NCBI RefSeq assembly: GCF_900119315.1
Contig: NZ_LT827010.1
Span: 2,637,001 to 2,701,000, forward strand
Source: Actinoplanes sp. SE50/110
Lineage (GTDB): Bacteria > Actinomycetota > Actinomycetes > Mycobacteriales > Micromonosporaceae
Length of the DNA stretch: 64,000 bases
Reading direction: 5' to 3'
In this document: positions 8,485-16,286 of the stretch, in pieces
Position numbering within the stretch: position 1 is the first letter of the stretch
Layout: each line of letters opens with the position of its first letter
Translations under genes and position numbers: made by a program
The notes under the pieces: model-generated
The model's input: the letters and a program-made list of their open reading frames with translations, nothing else
The model's database searches: none
What the model was told of the DNA's origin: nothing

Positions 8485-9513
8485 TCAGTAGCCGAACTGG
8501 TCGACGTTCTGGTCGGTGATCTGCAGCGCCGGCCCGAGCAGCAGCATCTTGCCGGCCGCGTCGTAGGTGACCGCCGGCAGCTTGTCGCTGACGTCGTTGG
8601 TCGCCTGGATCGGCTTGCCCTGGGCGATCTGCGCACCGGCCCACGCGGTCAGGTAGCCGAGCTGCTGCACGTCCCAGAGGATGGCGGCCGACGACGACCT
8701 GTCCTTCAGGTACGGCTTCATCGACTGCGGCGTGCCCAGCCCCACGGTGAACACCTTGCCGATCTTGCCAGCGTCCTTGACGGCCTGGGCCACCCCGGGC
8801 GCGCTGGACGTGCACTCGCCGACCAGCCCGGTCAGGTCCGGGTGCGCGTTCATCAGGTCGGTCGCCATCTGGGTCGCCTTCGCCTGGTCCTCCCCGGCGT
8901 AGACGGTGTCCACGATGGTGGCGTCCGGATACTTCTGCCTGGTGTACGCCTGCTGCACCCTGATCCAGGAGTTCAGGTTCTCCGCGGTCTGGCCGCAGGA
9001 GACGATCGCGTACCTGCCCTTGCCGCCCATCGCCTTGAGCAGCGCGTCGGTCAGCCCCTGACCGATGCCGTCGGCGGTCGCCTGGTTCACGAACACCTCC
9101 CGCACGCTGTTCGGCGCGTCGGTGTCGGCGGTCGCCACGTGAATTCCGGCGTCCTTGGCCTGTTGCAGCAGCGGGGCCATCGAATCCGGATCGTTCGGCG
9201 CGACGATCAGGGCGTCGACCTTCTGCTGGATGTAGGAGCGGACGATGTCGGCCTGCGCCCCGGCGTCGGCCTGCGTCGGGCCCTGATAGAGCCACTCGAC
9301 GTTGCCGAGCGCGGCGGCGGCGGCCTTGCCGCCGGCGTTCATCGCCTCGAAGTAGGGGACGCCCTGCAGCTTCGGCACGAAGGCGACCTTGTAGGTCTTC
9401 CTGTCACCGGAGCCGCTGGGGGCCCCGTCGGTGTCGTTCTTCTTGGTGCATCCCGAGACCGCCAGGGCGGCGACGGTGGAGAGGGCGAGGGCAAAGGGGA
9501 GTCGGGAACGCAT
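8485..9513 (-). CDS. rhaS: Rhamnose-binding lipoprotein of the ABC importer
   Basis: 342-residue periplasmic-binding-protein-like lipoprotein. The signal peptide ends in AVSGC (lipidated Cys22), followed by a Lys/Asp/Gly linker and a type-I sugar-binding fold with QADIVRSYIQQKVDALIVAP and related motifs. GGAGG lies 6 nt before ATG 9513. It is the promoter-proximal gene of a five-gene operon ending in L-rhamnose isomerase, which is the main reason for assigning rhamnose as the ligand. The operator copy at 9531 lies 18 bp upstream of the start. Confidence 0.88.
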   Translation of the reverse strand: MRSRLPFALALSTVAALAVSGCTKKNDTDGAPSGSGDRKTYKVAFVPKLQGVPYFEAMNAGGKAAAAALGNVEWLYQGPTQADAGAQADIVRSYIQQKVDALIVAPNDPDSMAPLLQQAKDAGIHVATADTDAPNSVREVFVNQATADGIGQGLTDALLKAMGGKGRYAIVSCGQTAENLNSWIRVQQAYTRQKYPDATIVDTVYAGEDQAKATQMATDLMNAHPDLTGLVGECTSSAPGVAQAVKDAGKIGKVFTVGLGTPQSMKPYLKDRSSSAAILWDVQQLGYLTAWAGAQIAQGKPIQATNDVSDKLPAVTYDAAGKMLLLGPALQITDQNVDQFGY

Positions 9514-9530
9514 CGACGGCCTCCGGCGAC

Positions 9531-9540
9531 TTGAAACGTT
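9531..9540 (-). promoter_or_regulatory. Candidate operator, copy 1, at the rhamnose promoter
   Basis: On the minus strand AACGTTTCAA, 18 bp upstream of the binding-protein start. The core ACGTTTCAA recurs at 9611-9619 and 9771-9779. The full palindrome TTGAAACGTTTCAA would be a typical LacI-family site. No LacI or DeoR regulator gene adjoins it in this window. Confidence 0.5.
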
Positions 9541-9606
9541 CTATCTGTGGTGCGGGACACGTTACGGTTGGGTTTCGGGGCGGTCAAGGGCTGCGAGGAG
9601 CTGCTC

Positions 9607-9620
9607 TGAGACGTTTCAAT
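9607..9620 (+). promoter_or_regulatory. Candidate operator, copy 2
   Basis: TGAGACGTTTCAAT, a 14-bp exact match to 9767-9780 and a match over the core to 9531-9540. It lies about 95 bp upstream of the binding-protein start. The three sites span 240 bp, which would suit looping repression or two overlapping promoters. Confidence 0.5.
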
Positions 9621-9766
9621 GGCGGGGCGGGCTTCGGGATTGCCGGCGGTCGGCCGTGCTGCACGCCCAGAGTGGGACAATTCGGGCATCTTCTCACTGG
9701 GCTGACCTTGCATCTGGCCTTGTTCTTCAGCGTCCGCGGCCGCAGCTCCAGATCCGATACCTGTCG

Positions 9767-9780
9767 TGAGACGTTTCAAT
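9767..9780 (+). promoter_or_regulatory. Candidate operator, copy 3
   Basis: TGAGACGTTTCAAT, identical to the copy at 9607-9620 and about 255 bp from the binding-protein start. A GTG-initiated frame overlaps the site but runs straight into the 16-bp repeats and is not a gene. Confidence 0.45.
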
Positions 9781-9829
9781 CCGGCCTGGCTCGCGCTGTT
9801 TACCGCCGTCCTTCACCGAATTGAGCGGC

Positions 9830-10005
9830 GCGCCTGCGCCGCCCTGCGCCTGCGCCGCCCTGCGCCTGCGCCGCCCTGCGCCTGCGCCGCCCTGCGCCTG
9901 CGCCGCCCTGCGCCTGCGCCGCCCTGCGCCTGCGCCGCCCTGCGCCTGCGCCGCCCTGCGCCTGCGCCGCCCTGCGCCTGCGCCGCCCTGCGCCTGCGCC
10001 GCCCG
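9830..10005. repeat. Minisatellite: eleven tandem 16-bp units
   Basis: The unit GCGCCTGCGCCGCCCT is repeated head to tail eleven times; only the last base of the last copy deviates. Because 16 is not a multiple of 3, every frame stays open and a 16-residue peptide period appears on translation. The near-perfect identity indicates recent slippage. It lies between the rhamnose operators and the holin-like gene. Confidence 0.95.
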
Positions 10006-10260
10006 TGCCGCGTCGCCCTACCCTGCGCTGCGCCGCGTCCTGCGCTGCGCCATGTCCTGCGCTGCGCCCCAGGCCGGGCCGGGCTCGGCGATGCTGGGCC
10101 TCGCCGGCGTCAATCGGTCTGCCGAGTTGGTCAGGCTGTCGGGGGCGGGTTGCCGGTTCGCCGGATCTGGGAGCGTCTGCGGGTGTGGGGTTGGGGGTGG
10201 TTAGGCAGGTTTCGTAGGGGTACGTGACTTGCGGAAAGCTGCGCAGGACGGAGGGGCACG

Positions 10261-10680
10261 ATGGCGCACACAGACGCACGAAGTGAGCAGGCCACCACCG
10301 CGGAACTGGTCAGCCGGCTCAGCGAGCAGGTGTCGACCCTGGTGCGGGACGAACTGACGCTCGCCCGGATGGAGATGGTCGAGAAAGGCAAACGCGCCGG
10401 CAAAGGCGCCGGGTTGCTGGGTGCCGCCGGAGTGTTGGCGATGTACGGCGCCGGCGCCCTGCTGGTCGCCGCGGGCGCCGCGCTCGCCCTGGCGATGCCG
10501 GTCTGGCTGGCCGCCCTGATCGTCACCGCGGTCCTCTTCGCCGGCGCCGGCATCGCCGCACTCGTCGGCCGTCGGCAGGTTCGCGACGCTCTGCCTCCGG
10601 AACCCGAGGAAGCGATGGCCAGCGGCCGGGAAGACGTCGACGCCTTCATGACCGCCGCCCGCACCGGGAGGAGCCGGTGA
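10261..10680 (+). CDS. Phage-holin-like membrane protein (DUF1469 / Phage_holin_3_6)
   Basis: 139-residue membrane protein. An amphipathic N-terminal part (about 10-48, with LVSRLSEQVSTLVRDELTLA) precedes two hydrophobic hairpin segments (about 52-78 and 82-105) and a short acidic C-terminus. This is the DUF1469 (YqjE-like) layout, found in chromosomal stress and envelope proteins of actinobacteria rather than true phage lysis cassettes. GGAGG is 6 nt before the ATG. Its stop overlaps the GTG of the following DUF3618 gene, a common pairing in actinobacteria. Exact function is unknown. Confidence 0.82.
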   Translation: MAHTDARSEQATTAELVSRLSEQVSTLVRDELTLARMEMVEKGKRAGKGAGLLGAAGVLAMYGAGALLVAAGAALALAMPVWLAALIVTAVLFAGAGIAALVGRRQVRDALPPEPEEAMASGREDVDAFMTAARTGRSR

Positions 10681-13022
10681 CCGACCACGCCCCGACAGGC
10701 GGCTCGGCGCGCCCCGGCGAGACCGCCACCCCATCCTCCGCCGCGGCCGGCAAGGCGCCTATCGGCGGCTCGGCCCGGGCTGGAGAGGCCGTCACCCCGG
10801 CCGCGGCCGGCAAGGCGCCTACCGGCGGCTCGGCCCGGGCTGGAGAGGCCGTCACCCCGGCCGCGGCCGGCAAGACCCCCACCGGCGGCCCGGCCGGTAA
10901 GGCGCCGACCGGCACTGCCCGCGGCAACACCACCCCGGGCGGCCCCCAAAGCGGCAAACCTTCCAGCGCGGGCGCACCGCCCAGGCCCACCCCGCCGCCT
11001 TCGGACCCCACCTCGACGTCGGGCTCCACCTCGACGTCGGCGACGACCCCGTCGGATGCCGGGAGCCGGTCCGTCGGCAGCAGTGCGCCGCAAGCCACCA
11101 CACCGAAGCCCGGCCCTCCGAAGACCACCGGCCTGGACGCTCCGGGGGTGACCGCGAAGCCCGGCCCACCCAAGCCGAGCCCGACCGCTTCACCTACTGC
11201 CGCCACCCCGAAGCCGAGTCCCGGTGCCGCCGCGCCGCCGCCGGTGGCGACTCCGAAGCCGAGCCCTGGCGCGTCGCCGAGCGCGGCTGCGTCGTCGCCG
11301 GTGGCGAGCCCGAAGCCCGGTCCTGCCGCTTCGGTTCCCACCAAGCCCGCCCCAGCCGGCTCGGCGGAGTCGGCTTCCGGGTCGGCGGCGGACTCGCGCC
11401 CGAGGCCACATTCCGAGGCGGGAGCGCATTCGCGACCGAGGCCGCATCCCGGGTCGGCGGCGGACTCGCGGCCGAAACCGCATCCGGGGCCTTCGAGCTC
11501 CGTGCCGTCGCCGGGTGCCGTCCCGAAGCCGGGGCCGCCGAAGCCTGGTCCGGGCCAGAAGACGCCGGCGCCGGCCAAGAGTGCGCCGGCGCAGGCAATT
11601 GGGGGCACCGGATCGGAGGGGCCGCAGGGCACCGCGCCGAAAGCGGAGGCGCGTGCTGCATCCCAGGTTGCGAAGGGCCCGGTGACGGGGAGCGCATCGG
11701 CGACCGGGCAGCGTTCCACGTCCCAGCCTGTCCAGGGCCAGGTCAAGGACGTCACGCCGGAGGCGGCGGAGCGTTCGGGGTCGCGGGCTGCGACGGAGGG
11801 ATCTGGGCGAGGTTCCGTGCCGGAGGTGGCGGAGCGTTCTGTGCCGCCGGCCGCGAAGGTGGAATCCGCGCAGCACCCGGCGACGGCGGAGGCGAAGGGC
11901 GCTGCGTCGGGAATGGCAGAGAGTGCCTCGGCGGCTGCTACCGGAAAGGCCGCGGCTGATGAGCCGGGGGCCCGCGGTGGGGAGCCGGGGGCCCGCGGTG
12001 GGGAGCCGGGGGCCCGAGGTGGTGAGCCGGGGGCCCGAGGTGGTGAGCTTGCCGGGCACGGTGGTGGGCCGGCCGGGCACGGTGGTGCGCCGGGGGCAGG
12101 GCCGGACGCTGGGGCGGGACATGACGGGATGCGGAAGGCCGAGAGTTCGGGAGGGAGTTCCATGGCGGTGCAGGCGAAGCAGGGGACGGGCGCGAAGCCG
12201 GTGGCGGGGACCGGAGGGAAGGCGCAGAGTTCCGGCGCGCCGCGGGATGCCGATGAACTGCGGAACGAGATCGAGCAGACCAGGGCCGAGATGGGGGAGA
12301 CGGTCGAGGCGCTGGTGGCGAAGGTGGACGTTCCGGGGCGGGTCAAGAGTGCCGCTGCGGACAAGGTGGCCCACGTCAAGGAGTCGGCTGCGGAGCTGAA
12401 GGACTCGGCTGCGGAAAAGGCCGCGCATGTCAAGGACGCGGCCATCGGGGCGGCTGGGCAGATCAAGGACAAGGCTGCCAAGGTCGGCGGGGCCGCGGAG
12501 GCGAAGCCTGGCGGCGGGGCTGCGGAGGCGAAGCCCGGCGGCGGGGCCGCGGAGGCGAAGCCCGGCGGCGGGATTGCCGAGGGGAACCTCAGTGGCGGCG
12601 GGGGAGCGGTCGCCGGAGGCGGGCTGAGCGCGGTGAAGGACGAGGTTCGGGAGAAGGCGGCCCAGATCAAGGAGTCGGCCGTGGAACGGGGCAGCCACGC
12701 CAAGGAGGCGATGACGCAGGCTGCCGGTGAGCTGAGGGAATCCGCTGCGAGTGGGGCGGAGTCGGTCAGGGCCGCGGCGATGGCGAAACTGCGGGAGCCG
12801 GGCGCCGGGGAGAAGACGCACGGTGCGGGTCGGATCGCCGAGGCGACCGCGCAGACCAGTGCGCGGATGGGGTGTCAGGCGGCGGATGCGGCGGAGCGGG
12901 CTTCCGCGGCGATCGGTTCGGCTCGTCGGCGGGTCGTTGCGCGGCCCAGGGAGTTTGCTCTCCTCGGCGCGGTCCTCGCCGCTGCCGCGGCCGGCGTGGC
13001 CCTGATCCGGCGTTCCCGCTGA
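10677..13022 (+). CDS. DUF3618 protein with a long Pro/Ala/Gly-rich N-terminal extension
   Basis: Reads as 781 residues from a GTG that overlaps the previous stop (GTGA). Residues 1-520 are low-complexity Pro/Ala/Gly/Lys, with internal repeats such as ARAGEAVTPAAAGK and four GEPGARG units. DUF3618 follows (about 520-560, DADELRNEIEQTRAEMGETV), then amphipathic Ala/Lys helices and a C-terminal membrane segment (LLGAVLAAAAAGVALI). Typical family members have about 150-350 residues. An in-frame ATG at 12162 (residue 496) with GGGAGGGA upstream would give a 286-residue protein of usual size, so either an internal start or an unusual extracellular-type extension exists. High third-position GC persists through the extension. 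A terminator follows. Confidence 0.7.
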   Translation: MTDHAPTGGSARPGETATPSSAAAGKAPIGGSARAGEAVTPAAAGKAPTGGSARAGEAVTPAAAGKTPTGGPAGKAPTGTARGNTTPGGPQSGKPSSAGAPPRPTPPPSDPTSTSGSTSTSATTPSDAGSRSVGSSAPQATTPKPGPPKTTGLDAPGVTAKPGPPKPSPTASPTAATPKPSPGAAAPPPVATPKPSPGASPSAAASSPVASPKPGPAASVPTKPAPAGSAESASGSAADSRPRPHSEAGAHSRPRPHPGSAADSRPKPHPGPSSSVPSPGAVPKPGPPKPGPGQKTPAPAKSAPAQAIGGTGSEGPQGTAPKAEARAASQVAKGPVTGSASATGQRSTSQPVQGQVKDVTPEAAERSGSRAATEGSGRGSVPEVAERSVPPAAKVESAQHPATAEAKGAASGMAESASAAATGKAAADEPGARGGEPGARGGEPGARGGEPGARGGELAGHGGGPAGHGGAPGAGPDAGAGHDGMRKAESSGGSSMAVQAKQGTGAKPVAGTGGKAQSSGAPRDADELRNEIEQTRAEMGETVEALVAKVDVPGRVKSAAADKVAHVKESAAELKDSAAEKAAHVKDAAIGAAGQIKDKAAKVGGAAEAKPGGGAAEAKPGGGAAEAKPGGGIAEGNLSGGGGAVAGGGLSAVKDEVREKAAQIKESAVERGSHAKEAMTQAAGELRESAASGAESVRAAAMAKLREPGAGEKTHGAGRIAEATAQTSARMGCQAADAAERASAAIGSARRRVVARPREFALLGAVLAAAAAGVALIRRSR

Positions 13023-13032
13023 CCCTGAATTC

Positions 13033-13071
13033 GCCGGGCCGGCCGGCTGAAGCCGGCAGGCCCGGCCTTTT
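13033..13071 (+). terminator. Rho-independent terminator after the DUF3618 gene
   Basis: Outer stem GCCGGGCC/GGCCCGGC with an inner GCCGGC-type stem and TGAA loop, followed by CTTTT. It begins 11 nt after the stop codon and separates this unit from the convergent IMPase-like gene. Confidence 0.8.
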
Positions 13072-13143
13072 CGTCGGCCCGGCCGATGACGGGAAAGCGG
13101 TGATGGGCAGCCGTCAAGGAAGAGACGCAACAGGGGCAGCGGA

Positions 13144-13911
13144 TCAGGTGGAGCGGATCAGGGCGAGGAGGTCGCGGTGGGTGCCGGGGTCGGCGGCGGC
13201 GAGCAGCCCCCGGCCGGTCTGCCATGGGGAGCCGTCGGTGGCGGTGACCACGCAGCCGGCGGCTTCGCAGATGGCGATGCCGGCGGCGAAGTGGACGCTG
13301 TCGGAGACGTCGCCGTAGGTGAGGTAGGCGGCTCGGCGACCGTCCGACACCCAGAGCAGGGCCAGGGTGGTGGACATCACCCGGGGGCGGAATCGGGCGC
13401 GGAAGCCGGGGGTGGCGACGATCCGGGCCGGTTCGGTGGGGAACGGGGGGTCGAGGTTGATGTCGACCAGGGCCGACTCGCCCGAAGGGGTGAGTGGTGT
13501 GTCGGTGCCGTCCGGGTGACGCAGCCGGGCTGACGAGCCGTCCGTCCAGTATGTTTCGCCGGTGAACGGGTCGGCGCTCGCGGCGGCGGTGAGGTGGGCG
13601 CCGTCGCGGAGGGCGACGTTGGCGGCGACCAGCGGGGTGCGGGCCGCGTAGTTGAGCGTGCCGCACAGCGGGTCGACCAGCCAGCGGCGCCGGGCGCCGG
13701 TGGGGCCGGAGGCGCCGGTCTCCTCGCCGGTGATCGCATCGCCGGGGTGCGCGGCCCGTAGAACGTCGTGAATGGCCTGTTCAGCCGCGAGATCCGCCGC
13801 GGTCGCGAAGTCCCCGCCACCCTTGTCGACGCGGTCTAGACTGCGGCCGTACCGATCCCGAATGACCGTGGCGGCGGCGAGTGCGGCGGTGATGGCGGTC
13901 TCGTGATCCAC
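13144..13911 (-). CDS. Inositol-monophosphatase-family protein with altered metal ligands
   Basis: 255-residue IMPase-like fold. The first metal motif is kept (ITGEETG), and VDPLCGTLNYA corresponds to the family motif DPxDGTxNF, but its second Asp is Cys (residue 83). The C-terminal WDxAAG motif reads VHFAAG, so that Asp is His. Two of the classical Mg2+ ligands are therefore replaced, and ordinary phosphatase activity is doubtful. The start is GTG 13911 without Shine-Dalgarno; TACCGT lies 6 nt upstream, implying a leaderless transcript. It is divergent from the Ser/Thr kinase gene with 70 bp between starts. Alternatives are a CysQ-like nucleotidase or a non-catalytic binding protein. Confidence 0.75.
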   Translation of the reverse strand: MDHETAITAALAAATVIRDRYGRSLDRVDKGGGDFATAADLAAEQAIHDVLRAAHPGDAITGEETGASGPTGARRRWLVDPLCGTLNYAARTPLVAANVALRDGAHLTAAASADPFTGETYWTDGSSARLRHPDGTDTPLTPSGESALVDINLDPPFPTEPARIVATPGFRARFRPRVMSTTLALLWVSDGRRAAYLTYGDVSDSVHFAAGIAICEAAGCVVTATDGSPWQTGRGLLAAADPGTHRDLLALIRST

Positions 13912-13981
13912 GCGGGAACGGTATCGCGGGCGTGCGAGGATGATCCGTCGCTGATCCCCCCGGCCCAGAACGGCAGGCTCG

Positions 13982-15649
13982 ATGAACTCCCCAGCAGATC
14001 CACCGCGCCCGGCGGCCGCGGAGGCGGCGGACGTTGCGGAGGCGCCCGGGGAGGGTATGTCCAAGGACATGCCTGACGCGCCGACCCTGCTCGCCGGACG
14101 ATACCGGCTGGGTGCCGAGCTCGGCCGCGGCGGGATGGGCCAGGTGTGGCTGGCCCGGGACGAGACCCTGGAACGCGACGTCGCGGTCAAACTGCTGGAC
14201 CTGCCGGAGGAGCTCGCCGAGGGTGACGCGACGCGGCGCACCCTGCGCGAGGCGCGGGCTTCGGCACGGTTGAGTCATCCCAGCGTGGTGCAGGTGTACG
14301 ACGTTCTCTCGCTGGACGATCGCGCCTGGATCGTGATGGAGTACGTGCCGTCCCGCTCGCTGCGGGAGGTGATCGAGTCGGACGGCCCGCTGGACGCGTA
14401 CCGGGCCGCCCGGATCGGCCTCGACCTGCTGGCCGCGCTGGAGGCGGCGCACCGGGCCGGGGTGCAGCATCGGGATGTCAAACCGGCGAACGTGCTGCTC
14501 GCCGACGACGGCCGGGTGCTGCTCACCGACTTCGGCATCGCGGCGATCGACGACGACAGCCTGACCAGCCGGTCCGATGTGCTGCTCGGCTCGCCGCTGT
14601 ACATGGCGCCGGAGCGCGCGCGGTACGGGGTGAGTGGGCCGCCGGCCGACCTGTGGGGGCTGGGCGCGACGCTGTACGCCGCGGTCGAGGGCCATTCGCC
14701 GTTCCAGCGGGCGTCGACGATGGCGACGCTGGCCGCGCTGGCCACCGAGGAGCCGGACCCGCCGCAGCACGCCGGCCCGCTCACCCCGGTGCTGGACGGG
14801 TTGCTGCGGAAAGATCCGGACGAGCGGATCGTGGCGGCGGAGGCGGAGCGGCTGCTGCAGCGGGCGGTCGCCGACCTGGAGCGGTCCCGGTCGGTGCCGA
14901 AGCCCCGCACCCCGGTGGATGACACGGTGCAGCAGGCGACCGACGGCGTACGCGGAAATCGGATCTTGCTGGTCGGCGCGCTGATCGTGGTGCTGCTCGC
15001 GGGATTCGCGGTGTTCTGGTTCAACCGTCCGTCGCCGAGGACGACGACCGGGCCGGCCCCGGCGACGACGGCCGCGATCGCGGTTGCCGGCGCGGAGCCG
15101 TCGGCGGCGGGTTCGGCCGGCGTGACGCCGAGCGTGAGTGTCAGTCCGAGCCTGAGTGGCGGTCCGAGCGTGAGTCCGAGTCCGGCGAACGGGCGTCCGC
15201 CGCTGCCGGCCGGGTGGAAGGTTTACGACGATGCGACCGGCTTCTCGGTGTACGTGCCGGAGGGCTGGACGACGTCGAAGAGTTCCGGATCGTCGATGCG
15301 GTACTGGCGGGACGGCAAGGGGCATGTGCTCGGCATCGACCAGACCGACCACCCAAGGTCGGATCCGGTGGCGGACTGGAAGTCACAGCGGGATACGCGC
15401 CTGCGCGGCGGCGACTTCCCCGGGTACGACGAGAAGAAGCTCGAGTCGGTCTCCTATTTCGTGAAGGCCGCCGACTGGGAGTGGACTTTCCGGAAGAACG
15501 GCGTCCAGCACGTCAACAACCGGGGGGTCGTGACGTCGGCCCACCACGCCTACGGCTTCTGGTTCCAGACCCCGGACGCCGACTGGGCCAAATACGAGAA
15601 GGACGTCCTCGAAGTGGTTTTCAAGAGTTTCATTCCCGCCAAGGACTGA
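13982..15649 (+). CDS. Membrane Ser/Thr protein kinase (PknB-like)
   Basis: 555 residues. An intracellular kinase domain (about 38-300) has glycine loop GRGGMG, ATP-anchoring Lys70 in AVKLL, catalytic HRDVKPAN (Asp165), DFG and APE motifs, so it should be active. A juxtamembrane linker leads to one membrane segment (about 325-347) and an extracytoplasmic Ser/Thr/Pro linker followed by a domain of about 140 residues (VYDDATGFSVYVPEGW to the end) of unknown ligand; there are no PASTA repeats. ATG 13982 is used, but ATG 14057 with GGGGAGG just upstream is possible and would keep the kinase domain whole. Its 3' end overlaps the convergent Uma2 gene by 20 bp. Confidence 0.88.
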   Translation: MNSPADPPRPAAAEAADVAEAPGEGMSKDMPDAPTLLAGRYRLGAELGRGGMGQVWLARDETLERDVAVKLLDLPEELAEGDATRRTLREARASARLSHPSVVQVYDVLSLDDRAWIVMEYVPSRSLREVIESDGPLDAYRAARIGLDLLAALEAAHRAGVQHRDVKPANVLLADDGRVLLTDFGIAAIDDDSLTSRSDVLLGSPLYMAPERARYGVSGPPADLWGLGATLYAAVEGHSPFQRASTMATLAALATEEPDPPQHAGPLTPVLDGLLRKDPDERIVAAEAERLLQRAVADLERSRSVPKPRTPVDDTVQQATDGVRGNRILLVGALIVVLLAGFAVFWFNRPSPRTTTGPAPATTAAIAVAGAEPSAAGSAGVTPSVSVSPSLSGGPSVSPSPANGRPPLPAGWKVYDDATGFSVYVPEGWTTSKSSGSSMRYWRDGKGHVLGIDQTDHPRSDPVADWKSQRDTRLRGGDFPGYDEKKLESVSYFVKAADWEWTFRKNGVQHVNNRGVVTSAHHAYGFWFQTPDADWAKYEKDVLEVVFKSFIPAKD

Positions 15650-16205
15650 TCAGATCGTCAGTGCTGATCGAGATGGGAAATGGCAACCGCGAGCGGAGTG
15701 TTTCACCCTGCTTGGCGAGGGCATGCTCGACATATTCCCGGCCGGTCAGCCGGAACAGGCGCAGCGTCAGCGATGCGTAGTCGCTGAAATCCGGCTCGAC
15801 GAGCAAATACCACGGGACGCCGGCTTCCGCATAGAGTGCCCTCTTCAAGATGCGGTCCGAGGTGGCGTTACTCGGCGAGGTGATCTCACAGACGAGGACC
15901 GCGTCGGTTGCCTCCCCGACAATTTCGAGGGGCGGACCGTTGTCCACCACCAGATCGGGGATGAGGATGCGTCCCGTCGCCAGTCGAAGGTTGGTGGTGA
16001 GAAGAACCTGGAACCCAGCCGTTCGCGCTGTTGCTTGCAGAGCCAGCCAGAGGAATGCGGAAATGTGTTGGTGCGGTCGGTTAGGTGCCGGGCTCACCCA
16101 GAGGCTCCCGTCGATCAGCTCGATGCGATGGTCGGTTTCGCCGAGCGCGAGGTAGTCATCCTCGGACCAGGGGCCTTCGTGATAAGGGAGCGTGACCTGG
16201 CTCAT
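15630..16205 (-). CDS. Uma2 family (DUF820) putative restriction-endonuclease-like protein
   Basis: 191-residue protein of the Uma2 family, which has a PD-(D/E)XK-like fold. Visible features are EDDYLALGETDHRIELIDG near the N-terminus, PDLVV and VCEITSPSN, which supply the expected acidic residues. Real targets are unknown for this abundant family. ATG 16205 gives the usual family N-terminus; an in-frame ATG at 16229 would add eight residues. GC content is lower than in neighbours, with a fuller codon range, hinting at horizontal acquisition. The 3' end overlaps the kinase gene tail to tail. Confidence 0.8.
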   Translation of the reverse strand: MSQVTLPYHEGPWSEDDYLALGETDHRIELIDGSLWVSPAPNRPHQHISAFLWLALQATARTAGFQVLLTTNLRLATGRILIPDLVVDNGPPLEIVGEATDAVLVCEITSPSNATSDRILKRALYAEAGVPWYLLVEPDFSDYASLTLRLFRLTGREYVEHALAKQGETLRSRLPFPISISTDDLISPWRE

Positions 16206-16286
16206 GGGAAGAGTGTCGCATGCGCTCATGCATCGAGCATCCCATGCCTAGTTGTCGCGGGGCAAGTGGTTACTCGGCTAGGTGAG

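Larger units (their letters stand above)
9514..10260. other. 747-bp intergenic region: rhamnose control region and minisatellite
   Basis: No credible gene. From left to right it holds the promoter and operators of the rhamnose operon (9531-9779), a run of eleven 16-bp repeats (9830-10005), a transitional stretch of similar composition to about 10110, and the upstream region of the holin-like gene, with GGAGG 6 nt before its ATG at 10261. Reading frames that stay open across the repeats do so only because a 16-bp unit cycles through all three frames without a stop. Confidence 0.7.

Noticed and set aside
9830..10005. CRISPR array
   Set aside because: Repeats are directly adjacent with no unique spacers and no cas genes; it is a minisatellite. 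The same holds for the arrays at 44312, 51415 and 54886.
9766..10227. A 153-codon frame starting at an operator copy
   Set aside because: It consists almost wholly of the 16-bp minisatellite translated as a 16-residue period, and frames on the opposite strand are equally open.
10261..10680. Prophage or lysis cassette suggested by the holin-like protein
   Set aside because: There are no endolysin, integrase or structural phage genes; DUF1469 proteins are common chromosomal envelope proteins next to DUF3618 genes.
10131..13130. Long minus-strand frames (685 and 646 codons) opposite the DUF3618 gene
   Set aside because: They mirror the Pro/Ala/Gly-rich plus-strand gene, carry no recognisable domain and have no ribosome site.
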